A DNA stretch of 64,000 nucleotides from Brevundimonas goettingensis (GTDB lineage: Bacteria; Pseudomonadota; Alphaproteobacteria; Caulobacterales; Caulobacteraceae): contig NZ_CP062222.1 of assembly GCF_017487405.1 (NCBI RefSeq), positions 2,651,001 through 2,715,000 of the forward strand, given 5' to 3'. How positions within the stretch are numbered: position 1 is the first letter of the stretch; each line of letters begins with the position of its first letter. The notes beneath the pieces are model-generated. The model saw only the letters and a program-made list of their open reading frames with translations. It was not told the origin of the DNA and ran no database searches. Made by a program: the position numbers and the translations under genes. Below are positions 16,786 through 26,123 of this stretch, one piece after another.

Positions 16786-18912
16786 ATGCGCCTTTCGACC
16801 GTCGTTATCGCCGCCGTCGCCGCCCTGATTTCGGGAAGCGCGCTCGCGCGCGGGGCGATGGCGCAAACCGCAGGAACCGCCGACGCCGCGCCGACGGGCC
16901 GGACCTGGGCCAACCCTGTCGATCTCGACTACAAATACAGTTTCGAGCAGACGCACGAAGGCATCAGCTACCGCACCGGCGGCGACCCGACGATCGTCCT
17001 GCACCGCGACCGCTATTACCTGTTCCAGACCGGGGGCGACGGCTACTGGACCTCGCGCAATCTGCTCGACTGGACCTATGTGACGCCCGACCGCTGGCCC
17101 TTCGGCGCCGGGGTCGCGCCCGCCGCCGTCTCGGACGACGACGGTCTGTATCTGATGCAGTCCTCGACCGAGCCGAAGCCGATGCTGGTCAGCATCGATC
17201 CGACCCGCGCCGTTTGGGACTATCTGACCCGGGTGATGCCACCGATCCCGGGCGCCGTGGCCAAGGGACAGACACCGTCGGCGGGCCAGATTCCCGCCGG
17301 TCCCTGGGCCCCCGACCTGTTCATCGACGACGACGGCAAATGGTACGTCTACTGGGGCTCGTCCGACAGCGCGCCCCTGTTCGGCTCGGAGATCAATCCG
17401 GTGTCGCCGATGGAGTGGATCGACACCCCGCGCCCCCTCCTCACCCTCGATCCCGACCGTCACGGCTGGGAGCGGTTCGGCCAGGATCATTCCGGCGGCC
17501 TGCCTGACGGAACCCCGGTCCGCCCCTTCCTGGAAGGCGCCGCGATGACGATGATCGGCGGGCGATATTACCTCCAGTACGCCGCGCCGGGGACGGGGTA
17601 CAACGCCTCCGCCACCGGCCTCTATACGGGCGCCTCGCCGCTCGGGCCTTTCGAATACGCGCCCTGGAGCCCGATCAGCTACAAGCCCGGCGGCTTCGTC
17701 AGTGGCGCGGGCCAGGGCGCGACCTTCGCGGACCGCTACGGCAATCTGTGGAACGCGGGTACGTCCTGGGTGGGACTGAACTGGAGCTTCGAGCGGCGCA
17801 TCGCCCTCTATCCCGGCGGCATGCATCCGGACGGCCAGATGTGGTTCTCCAGCCGCTTCGGCGACTTCCCCCAGCGGGCGCCGGATGGGCCGGTCACCGA
17901 CCCCGACAGCCTGTTCACCGGCTGGATGCCCCTGTCCTATCGCGCCAGGGCGACCGCCTCCTCGACGCTGGACGACTTCGCCGCCGACCGCGCCACGGAC
18001 GAGGATCCGCGCACCTTCTGGGTCGCGGCCAACACCAATGCCGGCCAGACCCTGACTCTCGACCTCGGCGCGCTGAAGACGGTGCAGGCGGTTCAGGTCA
18101 ATTTCGCAGACTACAAGGCGGGCATCTTCTCCGAACTGCCGGGCCTGAGGACCCGGTTCCGCATCCTGTGGTCGGCCGACGGCGAGGACTGGTCGACCTT
18201 CGCCAGCCGGATGAACGCCGAGCGCGACAGCCCCAACGCCTATGTCCAGGGCGAGCGGCCGGTCCGCGCCCGCTATATCCGCTATGAGCATGGCGAGGCG
18301 CCGGGCGCCCATCTGGCCATCGCCGACCTGCGCGTCTTCGGCACGGCGACCGGCCCGGCTCCGGCCGCTCCGGCCAATCTGACGGTCAAGCGCGGCGAGG
18401 ATCAGAGGAACGCCATCGTCACCTTCGACGCGGTCCCCAATCCGACCGGCGGCCGCATCCTGGGCTACAACATCCGCTGGGGCGTGAAGCGCGACAGGCT
18501 GCACTCGACCTATCAGGTCTGGGCCGACGACCTGGCGGCGCGCGGCGGCTCGGTCGAGATCCGGGCGCTGAACGCCGGGGTGGACTACGCCTTCGCCGTC
18601 GAGGCCTTCGGCGACACCGGCGTCTCGCCGCTGAGCGTCGTGCTCGACGTGCCCGGCGCGGCGGGCACGGTGCGCGAGCCCGATCCGCCGGTGACCGGCC
18701 TGCCGCAACCCGGCGATCCGGGCCCTCCGCCGGCGACCGGCACGGTCGTGACCCGGATCCCGCCCGTCTACATCAGCGGCGCCCCGCCGGTGACCGGCGC
18801 CCCCCTGCCCGCGACCGGGGCCGCCGCCGCCCCGACGACGACACCGACGACGGCCCCCGCGACGACCCCGCCTGCTTCTCCCTCCGACGCTCCCAAACCC
18901 AAGGACGACTGA
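16786..18912 (+). CDS. Secreted GH43-like protein with F5/8C and Fn3 domains
   Basis: 708 residues. A signal peptide (residues 1-27, ending ARGAMAQ) is followed by a five-bladed beta-propeller of glycoside hydrolase family 43 type: GGDPTIVLHRDRYYLF holds the expected catalytic-base aspartate, PWAPDLFIDDDGKWYVYWG the central aspartate and FLEGAAMTMIGGRYYL the catalytic glutamate. From about residue 390 comes an F5/8 type C-like carbohydrate-binding domain (ATASSTLDDFAADRATDEDPRTFW), then an Fn3-like domain (about 520-620) and a Pro/Thr/Ala-rich tail. It probably trims arabinan/xylan-type side chains outside the cell. Its TGA overlaps the ATG of the next gene. Confidence 0.85.
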   Translation: MRLSTVVIAAVAALISGSALARGAMAQTAGTADAAPTGRTWANPVDLDYKYSFEQTHEGISYRTGGDPTIVLHRDRYYLFQTGGDGYWTSRNLLDWTYVTPDRWPFGAGVAPAAVSDDDGLYLMQSSTEPKPMLVSIDPTRAVWDYLTRVMPPIPGAVAKGQTPSAGQIPAGPWAPDLFIDDDGKWYVYWGSSDSAPLFGSEINPVSPMEWIDTPRPLLTLDPDRHGWERFGQDHSGGLPDGTPVRPFLEGAAMTMIGGRYYLQYAAPGTGYNASATGLYTGASPLGPFEYAPWSPISYKPGGFVSGAGQGATFADRYGNLWNAGTSWVGLNWSFERRIALYPGGMHPDGQMWFSSRFGDFPQRAPDGPVTDPDSLFTGWMPLSYRARATASSTLDDFAADRATDEDPRTFWVAANTNAGQTLTLDLGALKTVQAVQVNFADYKAGIFSELPGLRTRFRILWSADGEDWSTFASRMNAERDSPNAYVQGERPVRARYIRYEHGEAPGAHLAIADLRVFGTATGPAPAAPANLTVKRGEDQRNAIVTFDAVPNPTGGRILGYNIRWGVKRDRLHSTYQVWADDLAARGGSVEIRALNAGVDYAFAVEAFGDTGVSPLSVVLDVPGAAGTVREPDPPVTGLPQPGDPGPPPATGTVVTRIPPVYISGAPPVTGAPLPATGAAAAPTTTPTTAPATTPPASPSDAPKPKDD

Positions 18913-20246
18913 TGCGCGCACTGATCCCGACGACCGCGGCCCTCCTGCTCCTGGCCGCCGGAAGCGCGGCGAGCGCCCAGACGGCGGCTCCGGCCGCGCC
19001 GGACAGCGCGCTCAAGCAGTCGATCCTTGCGGACTATGACGCCCGGCTGGCCGCCGTCTTCGACGACTTCCACCGCAACCCCGAACTGTCGGGCATGGAG
19101 ACCCGCACCTCGGCCCGGATGGCGGAACTGCTGACCGGCCTCGGCTATGAGGTCACCACCGGCGTCGGCGGTACGGGCGTGGTCGCGGTGCTGCGCAACG
19201 GCGAGGGCCCCACCGTTCTGATCCGCGCCGACATGGACGGCCTGCCGCTGCAGGAGGCCTCGGGCCTGCCCAACGCCTCGACCGCCCGTCAGGTCGATTC
19301 CGACGGCAAGGAAAAGCCGGTCATGCACGCCTGCGGCCATGATGTGCACATCACCGCTCTGGTCGGCACGGCGCGCCAGTTGATGGACCGCAAGGACGAC
19401 TGGTCCGGCACCCTGATCCTGATCGCCCAGCCGGCCGAGGAGCGAATCTTCGGGGCCCGGGCCATGGTCAATGACGGCCTGTATTCCCGCTTCCCCAAGC
19501 CCGACTACGCCCTGGCCTTCCACGTCGACGCCCAGATGGCCGAGGGCCAGGTCTCGGTGCCGCTGGGCATCCATTCATCCAGCTCTGACGGGGTGGAGAT
19601 TGTGGTTCACGGCGTCGGGACCCACGGCGCCTATCCGCACCTGGGCGTCGATCCGATCCTGGTCGCCTCGTCCATCGTGATGAACCTGCAGAGCCTGCGC
19701 AGCCGCACCGTCAATCCGCTGGAAGGGGCGGTGGTCACGGTCGGGTCGATCCACGGCGGCATCAAGAACAACATCATCTCCGACCGGGTCGACATGCAGT
19801 TGACGGTCCGCGCCGACAGTCCCGAGGTCCGCACCCTGCTGCTGGACGGTATCGACCGGGTGTCGCGCGGCACGGCCGAGGCGCTGGGTGTGCCCGAGAA
19901 CCTGCTGCCCACCGTCACCCGCTCGACGCTGGAGACGACGCCGGCCACCATCAACGACGGACCCACCGCCCAGCGCGTCCGCGACGCCATCGCCGCCGCC
20001 ATGGGGCCGAACGTCCTGAACGACGAACCCCGCGCCGGCATGGGCGCCGAGGACTTCGCCTATTTCGTCACCCCCGAGAGCGGGGTGAAGGGCGTCTATT
20101 TCGATGTCGGCGGCACCCCGGCGGCCGAGGTCGAGACCGCCGCCGGCCACCACTCGCCCCTGTTCAAGATCGACGCCAAGCCCTCGGTCACCACCGGCGT
20201 CGAGGCCATGACCGTCGCGGCCCTGGCCCTGCTGGCGAAGACGTGA
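18912..20246 (+). CDS. Secreted M20 family amidohydrolase
   Basis: 444 residues with a signal peptide (cleavage near AASAQTAA, residue about 23). M20D-type metallopeptidase/amidohydrolase: FHRNPELSGMETRTS, the zinc-binding region VMHACGHDVHITALVG, the catalytic glutamate in AQPAEERIFGARAMV, and the dimerisation domain with GVGTHGAYPHLGVDPI. Relatives cleave N-acyl or amide bonds of amino acids (hippurate, indole-acetyl or N-acyl amino acids); the substrate here is unknown. Near the C-terminus GAEDFAYF supplies another conserved glutamate. The ATG overlaps the stop of the GH43-like gene (TGATG), so both products are probably exported together. Confidence 0.9.
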   Translation: MRALIPTTAALLLLAAGSAASAQTAAPAAPDSALKQSILADYDARLAAVFDDFHRNPELSGMETRTSARMAELLTGLGYEVTTGVGGTGVVAVLRNGEGPTVLIRADMDGLPLQEASGLPNASTARQVDSDGKEKPVMHACGHDVHITALVGTARQLMDRKDDWSGTLILIAQPAEERIFGARAMVNDGLYSRFPKPDYALAFHVDAQMAEGQVSVPLGIHSSSSDGVEIVVHGVGTHGAYPHLGVDPILVASSIVMNLQSLRSRTVNPLEGAVVTVGSIHGGIKNNIISDRVDMQLTVRADSPEVRTLLLDGIDRVSRGTAEALGVPENLLPTVTRSTLETTPATINDGPTAQRVRDAIAAAMGPNVLNDEPRAGMGAEDFAYFVTPESGVKGVYFDVGGTPAAEVETAAGHHSPLFKIDAKPSVTTGVEAMTVAALALLAKT

Positions 20247-20279
20247 CCCTCCGCCACAGCCTCTGAAGCGATACGGGCC

Positions 20280-20304
20280 TGAACCGATACCGGTCAGGGC
20301 CGTT
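20280..20304 (+). promoter_or_regulatory. Candidate EcfG/SigT promoter
   Basis: TGAAC-N16-CGTT, one mismatch from the alphaproteobacterial general-stress consensus GGAAC-N16/17-CGTT. It ends 26 bases before the start of the small gene at 20331. Confidence 0.4.
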
Positions 20305-20330
20305 TGATCCGGGCAACCGGAGTGAATGTC

Positions 20331-20549
20331 ATGGCCCTGTCCCGTATCGCCACCGTCGTTGGCGGCCTGCTTTTGTCGAAGGGCGGACGCCGGTTCGCCG
20401 GCCGTCATGCAGGCAAGCTGGCCCTCGCCACCCTGGCGTTCGAGCTGTTCCAGCAGCACCGGAACAAGACGGTGTCGCGGGGTGCGCGGGGTGGCCCCGC
20501 CGGCGCCCGGCCGCAGAGCCGCACCCGCTGGAGCGGTCGACGCGTCTGA
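20331..20549 (+). CDS. Small basic hypothetical protein (72 aa)
   Basis: 72 residues. ATG 20331 has GGAG ten bases upstream and is preferred over an upstream TTG. A weakly hydrophobic N-terminal helix (MALSRIATVVGGLLLSKG) and a second one (LALATLAFELFQQH) are followed by a very basic tail (RGARGGPAGARPQSRTRWSGRR), suggesting membrane association or nucleic acid contact. No family recognised. A candidate EcfG-type promoter directly upstream hints at induction in the general stress response. Confidence 0.6.
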   Translation: MALSRIATVVGGLLLSKGGRRFAGRHAGKLALATLAFELFQQHRNKTVSRGARGGPAGARPQSRTRWSGRRV

Positions 20550-20630
20550 CCGCGCAAGCCCCTTGCCCTCCCCGGCGTCAACCGGCCTAGTGTGCTGAAA
20601 ACAGCGGTCACTCCGCCGGGAAAACGCGCC

Positions 20631-21296
20631 ATGATCACCGTCCATCACCTGAACAACTCCCGCTCCCAGCGCGTCCTGTGGCTGCTGGAGGAGCTGGGCG
20701 CGCCCTATGAGGTCAAGCGCTATGAGCGGAGCGCCGCGACCATGCTGGCCCCGCCCGAGCTGCGCGCCATCCACCCGCTCGGCAAGTCCCCGGTGATCGA
20801 GGAGAACGGCGTCGTCACCGCCGAGACCGGCGCCATCATCGAACAGATCCTGGCTTCCCATCCCGGCAACGCCCTGACCCCGCCGGCCGGCAGCGAGGCG
20901 GCGCGGCGCGTGACCTACTGGCTGCACTATGCCGAAGGCTCGGCCATGACGCCCCTGCTGCTCAAACTGGTGTTCGGCGCCCTGCCCAAACGCTCGCCCG
21001 GTCTCGTTCGTCCCTTGGTGAACGCCATCTCCGGCAAGGCCCAGTCCAGCTTCATCGACCCGCAGATCGCGGCCCACAGCGCCTATTGGGAAGGCGAGCT
21101 GTCCAAGGCCGCCTGGTTCGCGGGCGACCAGTTCACCGCCGCCGACATCATGATGAGCTTCCCGCTGGAGGCCTGTTCGGCGCGCGCGCCCTTTGGTCAG
21201 GACAAGCCGCATTGCCGCGCCTTCCTGGAGCGGATCCACAGCCGCCCGGCCTATCAGCGGGCGCTGGAGCGCGGCGGGCCGTACGCCTACGCCTGA
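20631..21296 (+). CDS. Glutathione S-transferase family protein
   Basis: 221 residues. The N-terminal thioredoxin-like domain has ITVHHLNNSRSQRVLWLLEELGAPYEVKRYER, a typical GST start with the serine of NNSRS in the catalytic position, the cis-proline motif GKSPVIEENG and the glutathione-contacting ETGAIIEQIL. The C-terminal all-alpha domain contains FTAADIMMSFPLE, the conserved N-capping box. Probably detoxifies electrophiles or peroxides; substrate unknown. Start at ATG 20631 gives the expected length. Confidence 0.92.
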   Translation: MITVHHLNNSRSQRVLWLLEELGAPYEVKRYERSAATMLAPPELRAIHPLGKSPVIEENGVVTAETGAIIEQILASHPGNALTPPAGSEAARRVTYWLHYAEGSAMTPLLLKLVFGALPKRSPGLVRPLVNAISGKAQSSFIDPQIAAHSAYWEGELSKAAWFAGDQFTAADIMMSFPLEACSARAPFGQDKPHCRAFLERIHSRPAYQRALERGGPYAYA

Positions 21297-21376
21297 AAAC
21301 GGGGTCACAAGGCCGTGCGGGAGAAGTGATCGGAACCGCACCGCAACCGCCTCGGCGCGGAGGCGTTAACCGGCCT

Positions 21377-21577
21377 ATGCAGATCCAGACCGTTCAGATC
21401 GTCACCGGCCTTTTGGCCGCCATCGCCTTCGTCATCGCCTTCATCTCGGCTGGCGCGGCGATCATCTCCTCGGTATTCGCCCTGATCGGGGCATGCGCCC
21501 TGGCTTGGTTGGTCTATACGATCGCCAAGCGCATGCTCCTGCACCGGAGCGAGCGGAACGCGACCCCGACCGCCTGA
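21377..21577 (+). CDS. Small two-segment membrane protein (66 aa)
   Basis: 66 residues: two hydrophobic helices (about 8-27 and 29-50, TGLLAAIAFVIAFISAGAAIISSVFALIGACALAWLVY split by a short turn) and a basic tail (AKRMLLHRSERN). No family recognised. The reading frame runs in from 21086 inside the GST gene, but only the ATG at 21377 makes sense of the content. A GC-rich 14-base palindrome (21597-21610) follows the gene and may be part of a transcript end. Confidence 0.5.
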   Translation: MQIQTVQIVTGLLAAIAFVIAFISAGAAIISSVFALIGACALAWLVYTIAKRMLLHRSERNATPTA

Positions 21578-21740
21578 CCCCTGCGGCATAACGAGGGTCG
21601 CCGCGGCGACTTGAGTTTCGACGTCAGGCGCCCTAATCTCTTTGGCCGGTCGCGCGCGCCCAGCGACTGCAGCCCACACCGCATTCTCTCTCACTGTCCT
21701 CCCTCCGGATTTCCGGGCGAAAAAGAAACTCCTGATTCAT

Positions 21741-22214
21741 ATGGAAAAAGTGCCGATGACGGCCGAGGGCTACCGCACCCTCGACGAGCAGCTCAAGCAA
21801 TTGAAGTCGGTGGAACGGCCCAGCGTCATCGCGGCCATTTCCGAGGCCCGTGAACACGGCGACCTGTCGGAAAACGCCGAATATCACGCCGCCAAGGAGC
21901 GCCAGGGCTGGATCGAAGGCTCGATCGCCGAGATCGAGGACAAGATCAGCCGCGCCCAGGTCATCGACGTGACCAAGCTTTCGGGCTCTCAGGTGAAATT
22001 CGGAGCCACGGTCACCGTGGTCGACGAGGACACCGAGGAAGAAGGCCGCTACCAGATCGTCGGCGAACACGAGGCCGACGTGAAGAAGGGCAAGATCAGC
22101 ATCTCCTCGCCGATCGCCCGCGCCATGATCTCCAAGGAGATCGGCGACGTGGTCGAGGTCAACACGCCCGGGGGCGTGAAGGCCTATGAAATCCTCAAGG
22201 TCGAGTGGAAGTAA
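21741..22214 (+). CDS. greA: Transcription elongation factor GreA
   Basis: 157 residues. Rescues backtracked RNA polymerase by stimulating transcript cleavage. The N-terminal coiled coil carries [17 protein letters not shown] and the signature [24 protein letters not shown], whose acidic tip (GDLSENAEY) enters the polymerase secondary channel; the C-terminal FKBP-like domain ends with [19 protein letters not shown] and the [12 protein letters not shown] tail. Normal length. Its stop lies inside the overlapping start of the next gene (22205). Confidence 0.97.
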   Translation: MEKVPMTAEGYRTLDEQLKQLKSVERPSVIAAISEAREHGDLSENAEYHAAKERQGWIEGSIAEIEDKISRAQVIDVTKLSGSQVKFGATVTVVDEDTEEEGRYQIVGEHEADVKKGKISISSPIARAMISKEIGDVVEVNTPGGVKAYEILKVEWK

Positions 22215-23194
22215 CCCACCCCTTGCGGATCTGGGTCGTCTCTGACGGCCGTGCAGGAATCGAGAATCAGGCGCTGGGCCTCGCCGAGGCGATCCAGCGC
22301 CTGACCGCTGCCGAAATCACCACCAAACGCATCCGCTGGCGTCCGGCCTTCGACAGGCTGCCGTCGGCGTTGAAGCTTCCGGCCATGCTGGACCCGGCGT
22401 CCGACGTCCCCTTCCCCGCTGAACACGAAGCCTGGCCCGACCTGTGGATCGCCACGGGCCGCGCCACCCTCCCCCTGTCGCTGGCGGTGCGCCGCCGCTC
22501 GGGCGGCAAGACCTTCGTGGTCCAGACCCAGGACCCGCGCCTGTCGCCCGCGCGCTTCGACATGGTGGTGGCTCCGGCCCACGACGGGCTGTCGGGCGAT
22601 ACGGTGTTCGAGATCGTCGGTTCGCCCCACCGGATCACCCCGCAGCGGATCGCCGACGCCGCCCCCGCCTTCGCCGCCGAAATAGATCCTCTGCCCCATC
22701 CCCGCGTCGCGGTGCTGATAGGCGGAAAGTCCAAGGCGTTTGACCTGACCGAGGCCCATGCGGCCGATCTGGCCGACCGGATCGCGGGCGCCATCACGGC
22801 GGCGAACGGCTCCCTGATGCTGACCTTCTCGCGCCGCACGCCCGAGGCGGCGAAGGCGGCGATGACAGCGCGGCTGTCGGCCCTGTCTGGTCTGATCTGG
22901 GATAGCGAGGGGCCGAACCCCTTCTTCGCCTTCCTGAACGCCGCCGACCACATCCTGGTTACCGAGGACAGCGCCAACATGGCCGCCGAGGCCGCCTCGA
23001 CGGGCAAACCGGTCCACATTCTGCCGATGGGCGCGCTGAAGCCCGCAGGCAAGTTCGCGCGGCTGCATGCTGACCTAGAGGCCCACGGCGCGACGCGGCC
23101 GTTCGACGGCACGCTGGAGGACTGGAACTATCCGCCCCTGGCCGAGACCGACCGGGCGGCGAAGGCCGTGCTCGAGGCCATGCGGACCCGCTGA
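22205..23194 (+). CDS. ELM1/GtrOC1-like family protein
   Basis: 329 residues. Matches the family annotated as mitochondrial fission ELM1 (PF06258, DUF1022): [23 protein letters not shown] at the N-terminus, [25 protein letters not shown] in the middle and [24 protein letters not shown] near the C-terminus. The fold resembles GT-B glycosyltransferases; in bacteria the role is not established and a cell-envelope sugar transferase is plausible. It starts at GTG 22205, overlapping greA by ten bases, so the two are coupled. Confidence 0.86.
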   Translation: MEVTHPLRIWVVSDGRAGIENQALGLAEAIQRLTAAEITTKRIRWRPAFDRLPSALKLPAMLDPASDVPFPAEHEAWPDLWIATGRATLPLSLAVRRRSGGKTFVVQTQDPRLSPARFDMVVAPAHDGLSGDTVFEIVGSPHRITPQRIADAAPAFAAEIDPLPHPRVAVLIGGKSKAFDLTEAHAADLADRIAGAITAANGSLMLTFSRRTPEAAKAAMTARLSALSGLIWDSEGPNPFFAFLNAADHILVTEDSANMAAEAASTGKPVHILPMGALKPAGKFARLHADLEAHGATRPFDGTLEDWNYPPLAETDRAAKAVLEAMRTR

Positions 23195-23218
23195 TCCGCC
23201 CGAACCCGTGATCGGGCG

Positions 23219-23557
23219 TCAATCGCCGCCGCCGCCACCGTCCCCGCCGCCGTCCGAACCGCCGTCATGGCCGCCGTGACTGTGGCCGTGATGACCGTGC
23301 CCGTGCCCGTGATGGCCATGATCGGTGTGGCGAGAACTGGAGAAATCGCCCTGAAAGACGCCGTCGCCCGAGCCGCCGCCATCGCGGCCCTGCCCCGGCT
23401 TGAGGGTCGCCAGCCAGTCGATCACGAGAGCCAGGGCGACGCCCGCGAGCACCCCGCCGATGATGCCGAAGGCCAGATGCCCGGTCCACATCCCGACCAT
23501 GGCCCCGACGATGAGGCCGATCAGGACGCCGACGCCCAGAAAACTGCGGTTGGGCAT
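23219..23557 (-). CDS. Membrane protein with histidine/glycine-rich tail
   Basis: 112 residues. Two hydrophobic segments (about 6-24 and 28-48, glycine-rich: GVGVLIGLIVGAMVG and FGIIGGVLAGVALALVI) are followed by a cytoplasmic or periplasmic tail. Residues about 75-102 hold eleven histidines in 28 positions, mostly as GH or GHH units, and the last 20 residues are Gly/Asp only. Such a tail can bind zinc, nickel or copper, though no defined site is visible. No named family recognised. It is convergent with the ELM1-like gene and divergent from trxB. Confidence 0.7.
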   Translation of the reverse strand: MPNRSFLGVGVLIGLIVGAMVGMWTGHLAFGIIGGVLAGVALALVIDWLATLKPGQGRDGGGSGDGVFQGDFSSSRHTDHGHHGHGHGHHGHSHGGHDGGSDGGGDGGGGGD

Positions 23558-23626
23558 GCCCTGGCTCCTGTGGATTTGACCGCCGCGCCATCGCGCGAAA
23601 CGGAATCAGCGCTTACATAGGCCATC

Positions 23627-24634
23627 ATGACCGAACCTCGCAAAGTCCGCCTCGCCATCATCGGATCCGGCCCCGCCGGCTGGACCGCCGCCATCTATGC
23701 CGCCCGCGCCCTGCTCAATCCGGTGATCATCGCCGGCATCCAGCCCGGCGGCCAACTGACCATCACCACCGATGTCGAGAACTATCCCGGCTTCGCCGAG
23801 GTCATCCAGGGGCCCTGGTTGATGGAGCAGATGAAGGCCCAGGCCGAGCACGTCGGAACCGAGATCATCGAGGATATCGTCGTCAGCGCCGACCTGTCGT
23901 CGCGCCCCTTCCGGCTGAAGCTGGATTCGGGCGCCGAGATGCTGGCCGAGACGGTGATCATCTCGACCGGCGCCCAGGCCAAATGGCTGGGTCTGGAAAG
24001 CGAGCAGAAATACCAGGGCTTCGGCGTCTCGGCCTGCGCCACCTGCGACGGCTTCTTCTATCGCGGCAAACAGGTGATCGTCGTCGGCGGCGGCAACACG
24101 GCTGTGGAAGAGGCGCTGTTCCTGACCAATTTCGCGGCCAAGGTCACGGTCATCCATCGCAAGAACGAGTTCCGCGCCGAAAAAATCCTGCAGGACCGTC
24201 TGCTGGCCAATCCCAAGATCGAGGTCATCTGGGACCATGCGGTCGAGGAAATCCTCGGCCAGACTGACGGCGTGGCGTCGAACGTCACCGGCGCCCGGCT
24301 GCTGAACATCAAGACGGGCGAGACCCAGGTCGTCGACGCCGACGGCGTCTTCATCGCCATCGGTCACGCCCCCTCGTCGGAACTGTTCCAGGGCCAGCTG
24401 GAGACCAAGGCCGGCGGCTATTTGGTCGTGAAGCCCGGCTCTACGGCGACCAATATCGAGGGCGTCTACGCCGCCGGCGACGTCACCGATGACATCTACC
24501 GCCAGGCCGTGACCGCTGCGGGCATGGGCTGTATGGCCGCGCTCGACGCCGTTCGCTTCCTCGCCGAGGAAGACCACGCCAAGGCCCACAACCCGATAAG
24601 CCACCACGAGGCCGAGAAGATCGGGGTGTGGTAG
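23627..24634 (+). CDS. trxB: Thioredoxin-disulfide reductase TrxB
   Basis: 335 residues. Flavoprotein that reduces thioredoxin with NADPH. FAD-binding IIGSGPAGWTAAIYAAR (residues 11-27), redox-active Cys137 and Cys140 in ACATCDGFFYRG, the NADPH-binding VIVVGGGNTAVEEALFL and the C-terminal FAD motif GVYAAGDVTDDIYRQAVTAAGMGCMAA are all present. Length and order are normal. It starts about 70 bases from the divergent His-rich membrane protein gene. Confidence 0.97.
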   Translation: MTEPRKVRLAIIGSGPAGWTAAIYAARALLNPVIIAGIQPGGQLTITTDVENYPGFAEVIQGPWLMEQMKAQAEHVGTEIIEDIVVSADLSSRPFRLKLDSGAEMLAETVIISTGAQAKWLGLESEQKYQGFGVSACATCDGFFYRGKQVIVVGGGNTAVEEALFLTNFAAKVTVIHRKNEFRAEKILQDRLLANPKIEVIWDHAVEEILGQTDGVASNVTGARLLNIKTGETQVVDADGVFIAIGHAPSSELFQGQLETKAGGYLVVKPGSTATNIEGVYAAGDVTDDIYRQAVTAAGMGCMAALDAVRFLAEEDHAKAHNPISHHEAEKIGVW

Positions 24635-24638
24635 GCGC

Positions 24639-25607
24639 CTAGAGGTCGTAGGCGCTCGCCTCCGTCAGCTCTTCCAGCGCGTCCTGCGGGACCTCGAGCG
24701 TCGCGGCCTTCAGGGTGTCGTTCAACTGCTCCAGAGAGGTCGCGCTGACGATGGGCGCCGTCACGCCCGGACGGCTCAGCAACCACGCCAGCGACACCTG
24801 CGCCGGCGTGACCTCAAGCCTCTGGGCCACGCCGTCCAGCACCGCCAGAATGCGCACGCCGCGTTCGTTGAAATGGTCCTTCAGCGCCCCGCCTCGGCTG
24901 GCGGATTTGAGGTCGTCGGCGGTCTTGTATTTCCCGCTGAGGAAGCCGCTCTCGAGGCTGAAATAGGTGATCACGCCAAGGTTCTCCGCCACCGCATAGT
25001 CCTGCAGCTCGCCCTCGAAGGTCGAGCGGCTGTAGAGATTGTAGTGCGGTTGCAGCGTCTCGTAGCGCGGCAGCCCCTTCTCCGAGGCCAGGGCGGCCGC
25101 CTCCTCCAGCTTCGCCACGTCGTGATTCGAAGCGCCGATGGCGCGGACCTTGCCGGACTGTATCAGACCCTCGTAGGCGCGCAGGGTCTCCTCGGTCGGG
25201 GTGACCTTGTCCATCCAGTGCGATTGATAGAGGTCGATATAGTCGGTCTTCAGCCGCTTCAGGCTGGCGTCCACTGCCTTTTCGATCCATCTGCCCGAGA
25301 GGTCGTTGCGGGCGTCGTCGCCGTTCTGGCCCATGGACGAGCCGACCTTGGTCAGGATCAGGACGTCGTCGCGCTTGCCGCGCGCCTTGAGCCATTCGCC
25401 GATGATGGTCTCGCTCTCGCCGCCCGCATTGCCCGGGACCCAACGCGAATAGACGTCAGCGGTGTCGATGGCGTTGAAGCCGGCGTCGACGAAGGCGTCG
25501 AGCAGAACGAACGACCTGTCCTTGTCGATGGTCCAGCCGAAGACGTTGCCGCCGAAGATCAGGGGCGCGGTTTCAAGACCGCTCTTGCCGAGAGGACGTC
25601 TTTGCAT
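24639..25607 (-). CDS. Aldo/keto reductase
   Basis: 322 residues, an NADPH-dependent TIM-barrel oxidoreductase. The catalytic tetrad is visible: Asp and Tyr in NAIDTADVYSRW, Lys in VLILTKVGSSMG and His in YIDLYQSHWMDK. The C-terminal NADPH-binding part includes VSLAWLLSRPGVTAPIVSATSLEQL. It belongs to the group near YajO/Tas-like reductases; substrate unknown. It converges with trxB, only four bases apart. Confidence 0.93.
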   Translation of the reverse strand: MQRRPLGKSGLETAPLIFGGNVFGWTIDKDRSFVLLDAFVDAGFNAIDTADVYSRWVPGNAGGESETIIGEWLKARGKRDDVLILTKVGSSMGQNGDDARNDLSGRWIEKAVDASLKRLKTDYIDLYQSHWMDKVTPTEETLRAYEGLIQSGKVRAIGASNHDVAKLEEAAALASEKGLPRYETLQPHYNLYSRSTFEGELQDYAVAENLGVITYFSLESGFLSGKYKTADDLKSASRGGALKDHFNERGVRILAVLDGVAQRLEVTPAQVSLAWLLSRPGVTAPIVSATSLEQLNDTLKAATLEVPQDALEELTEASAYDL

Positions 25608-25681
25608 GGGAAGGCTCCGTATCGGGGGAGCGTCTGACTTATGCCCGATCAGGCGACCCGCAACCGGCGCAGGGGCTTTTC

Positions 25682-26089
25682 TCAGGCGAAAAGCTGCAAC
25701 TCAGGCGGTGCGTAATCGACAGGCTCGCCCTTGCGGCGGCGCAGGGCGTAGTCGACGGCGGTCTGGACCGCTCGTTCGTCAGCCGGCTTGGACAGGACGC
25801 CGATGGTGCCGGCGACACCTTCGCGCACCATACCGGGATTGGCGGTCATATAGAGGACCGTGACCCCGTCTTCCTGCGCCAGGGCGCGGCCCAGCTCGAC
25901 GCCGGTGGGGCCGTCCGACAGGTGGATGTCCACGAGAGCCAGATCGACCTCCATCTCCCTGACCAGATTCCGGGCGGCGCGGGCGTCGGCGGCAGTGCCG
26001 ACGACCTCGTGCCCGAGGTCCTCCAGGACGAAGCGCAGCTCCATGGCCACCAAGGCTTCGTCTTCAATGATCAGGATACGCGAAGTCAT
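25682..26089 (-). CDS. Single-domain response regulator
   Basis: 135 residues, a CheY-like receiver with no output domain: acidic pair in RILIIEDEALVAMELRF, phospho-accepting aspartate in LALVDIHLSDGP, conserved Thr in VLYMTANPG and Lys in VLSKPADE. Stand-alone receivers of this kind often work with HWE/HisKA_2 kinases in alphaproteobacteria. It lies 72 bases downstream of an HWE kinase gene on the same strand, the likely partner. A candidate EcfG-type promoter in the gap suggests it can be expressed separately under stress. Confidence 0.9.
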   Translation of the reverse strand: MTSRILIIEDEALVAMELRFVLEDLGHEVVGTAADARAARNLVREMEVDLALVDIHLSDGPTGVELGRALAQEDGVTVLYMTANPGMVREGVAGTIGVLSKPADERAVQTAVDYALRRRKGEPVDYAPPELQLFA

Positions 26090-26123
26090 TCTTTCAGCTT
26101 GCTTGATCGACGCCCTGCGCCAA

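Noticed and set aside
16780..18921. 713-residue open frame antisense to the GH43-like gene
   Set aside because: Same composition artefact; no family signature, while the plus strand has a signal peptide and clear domains.
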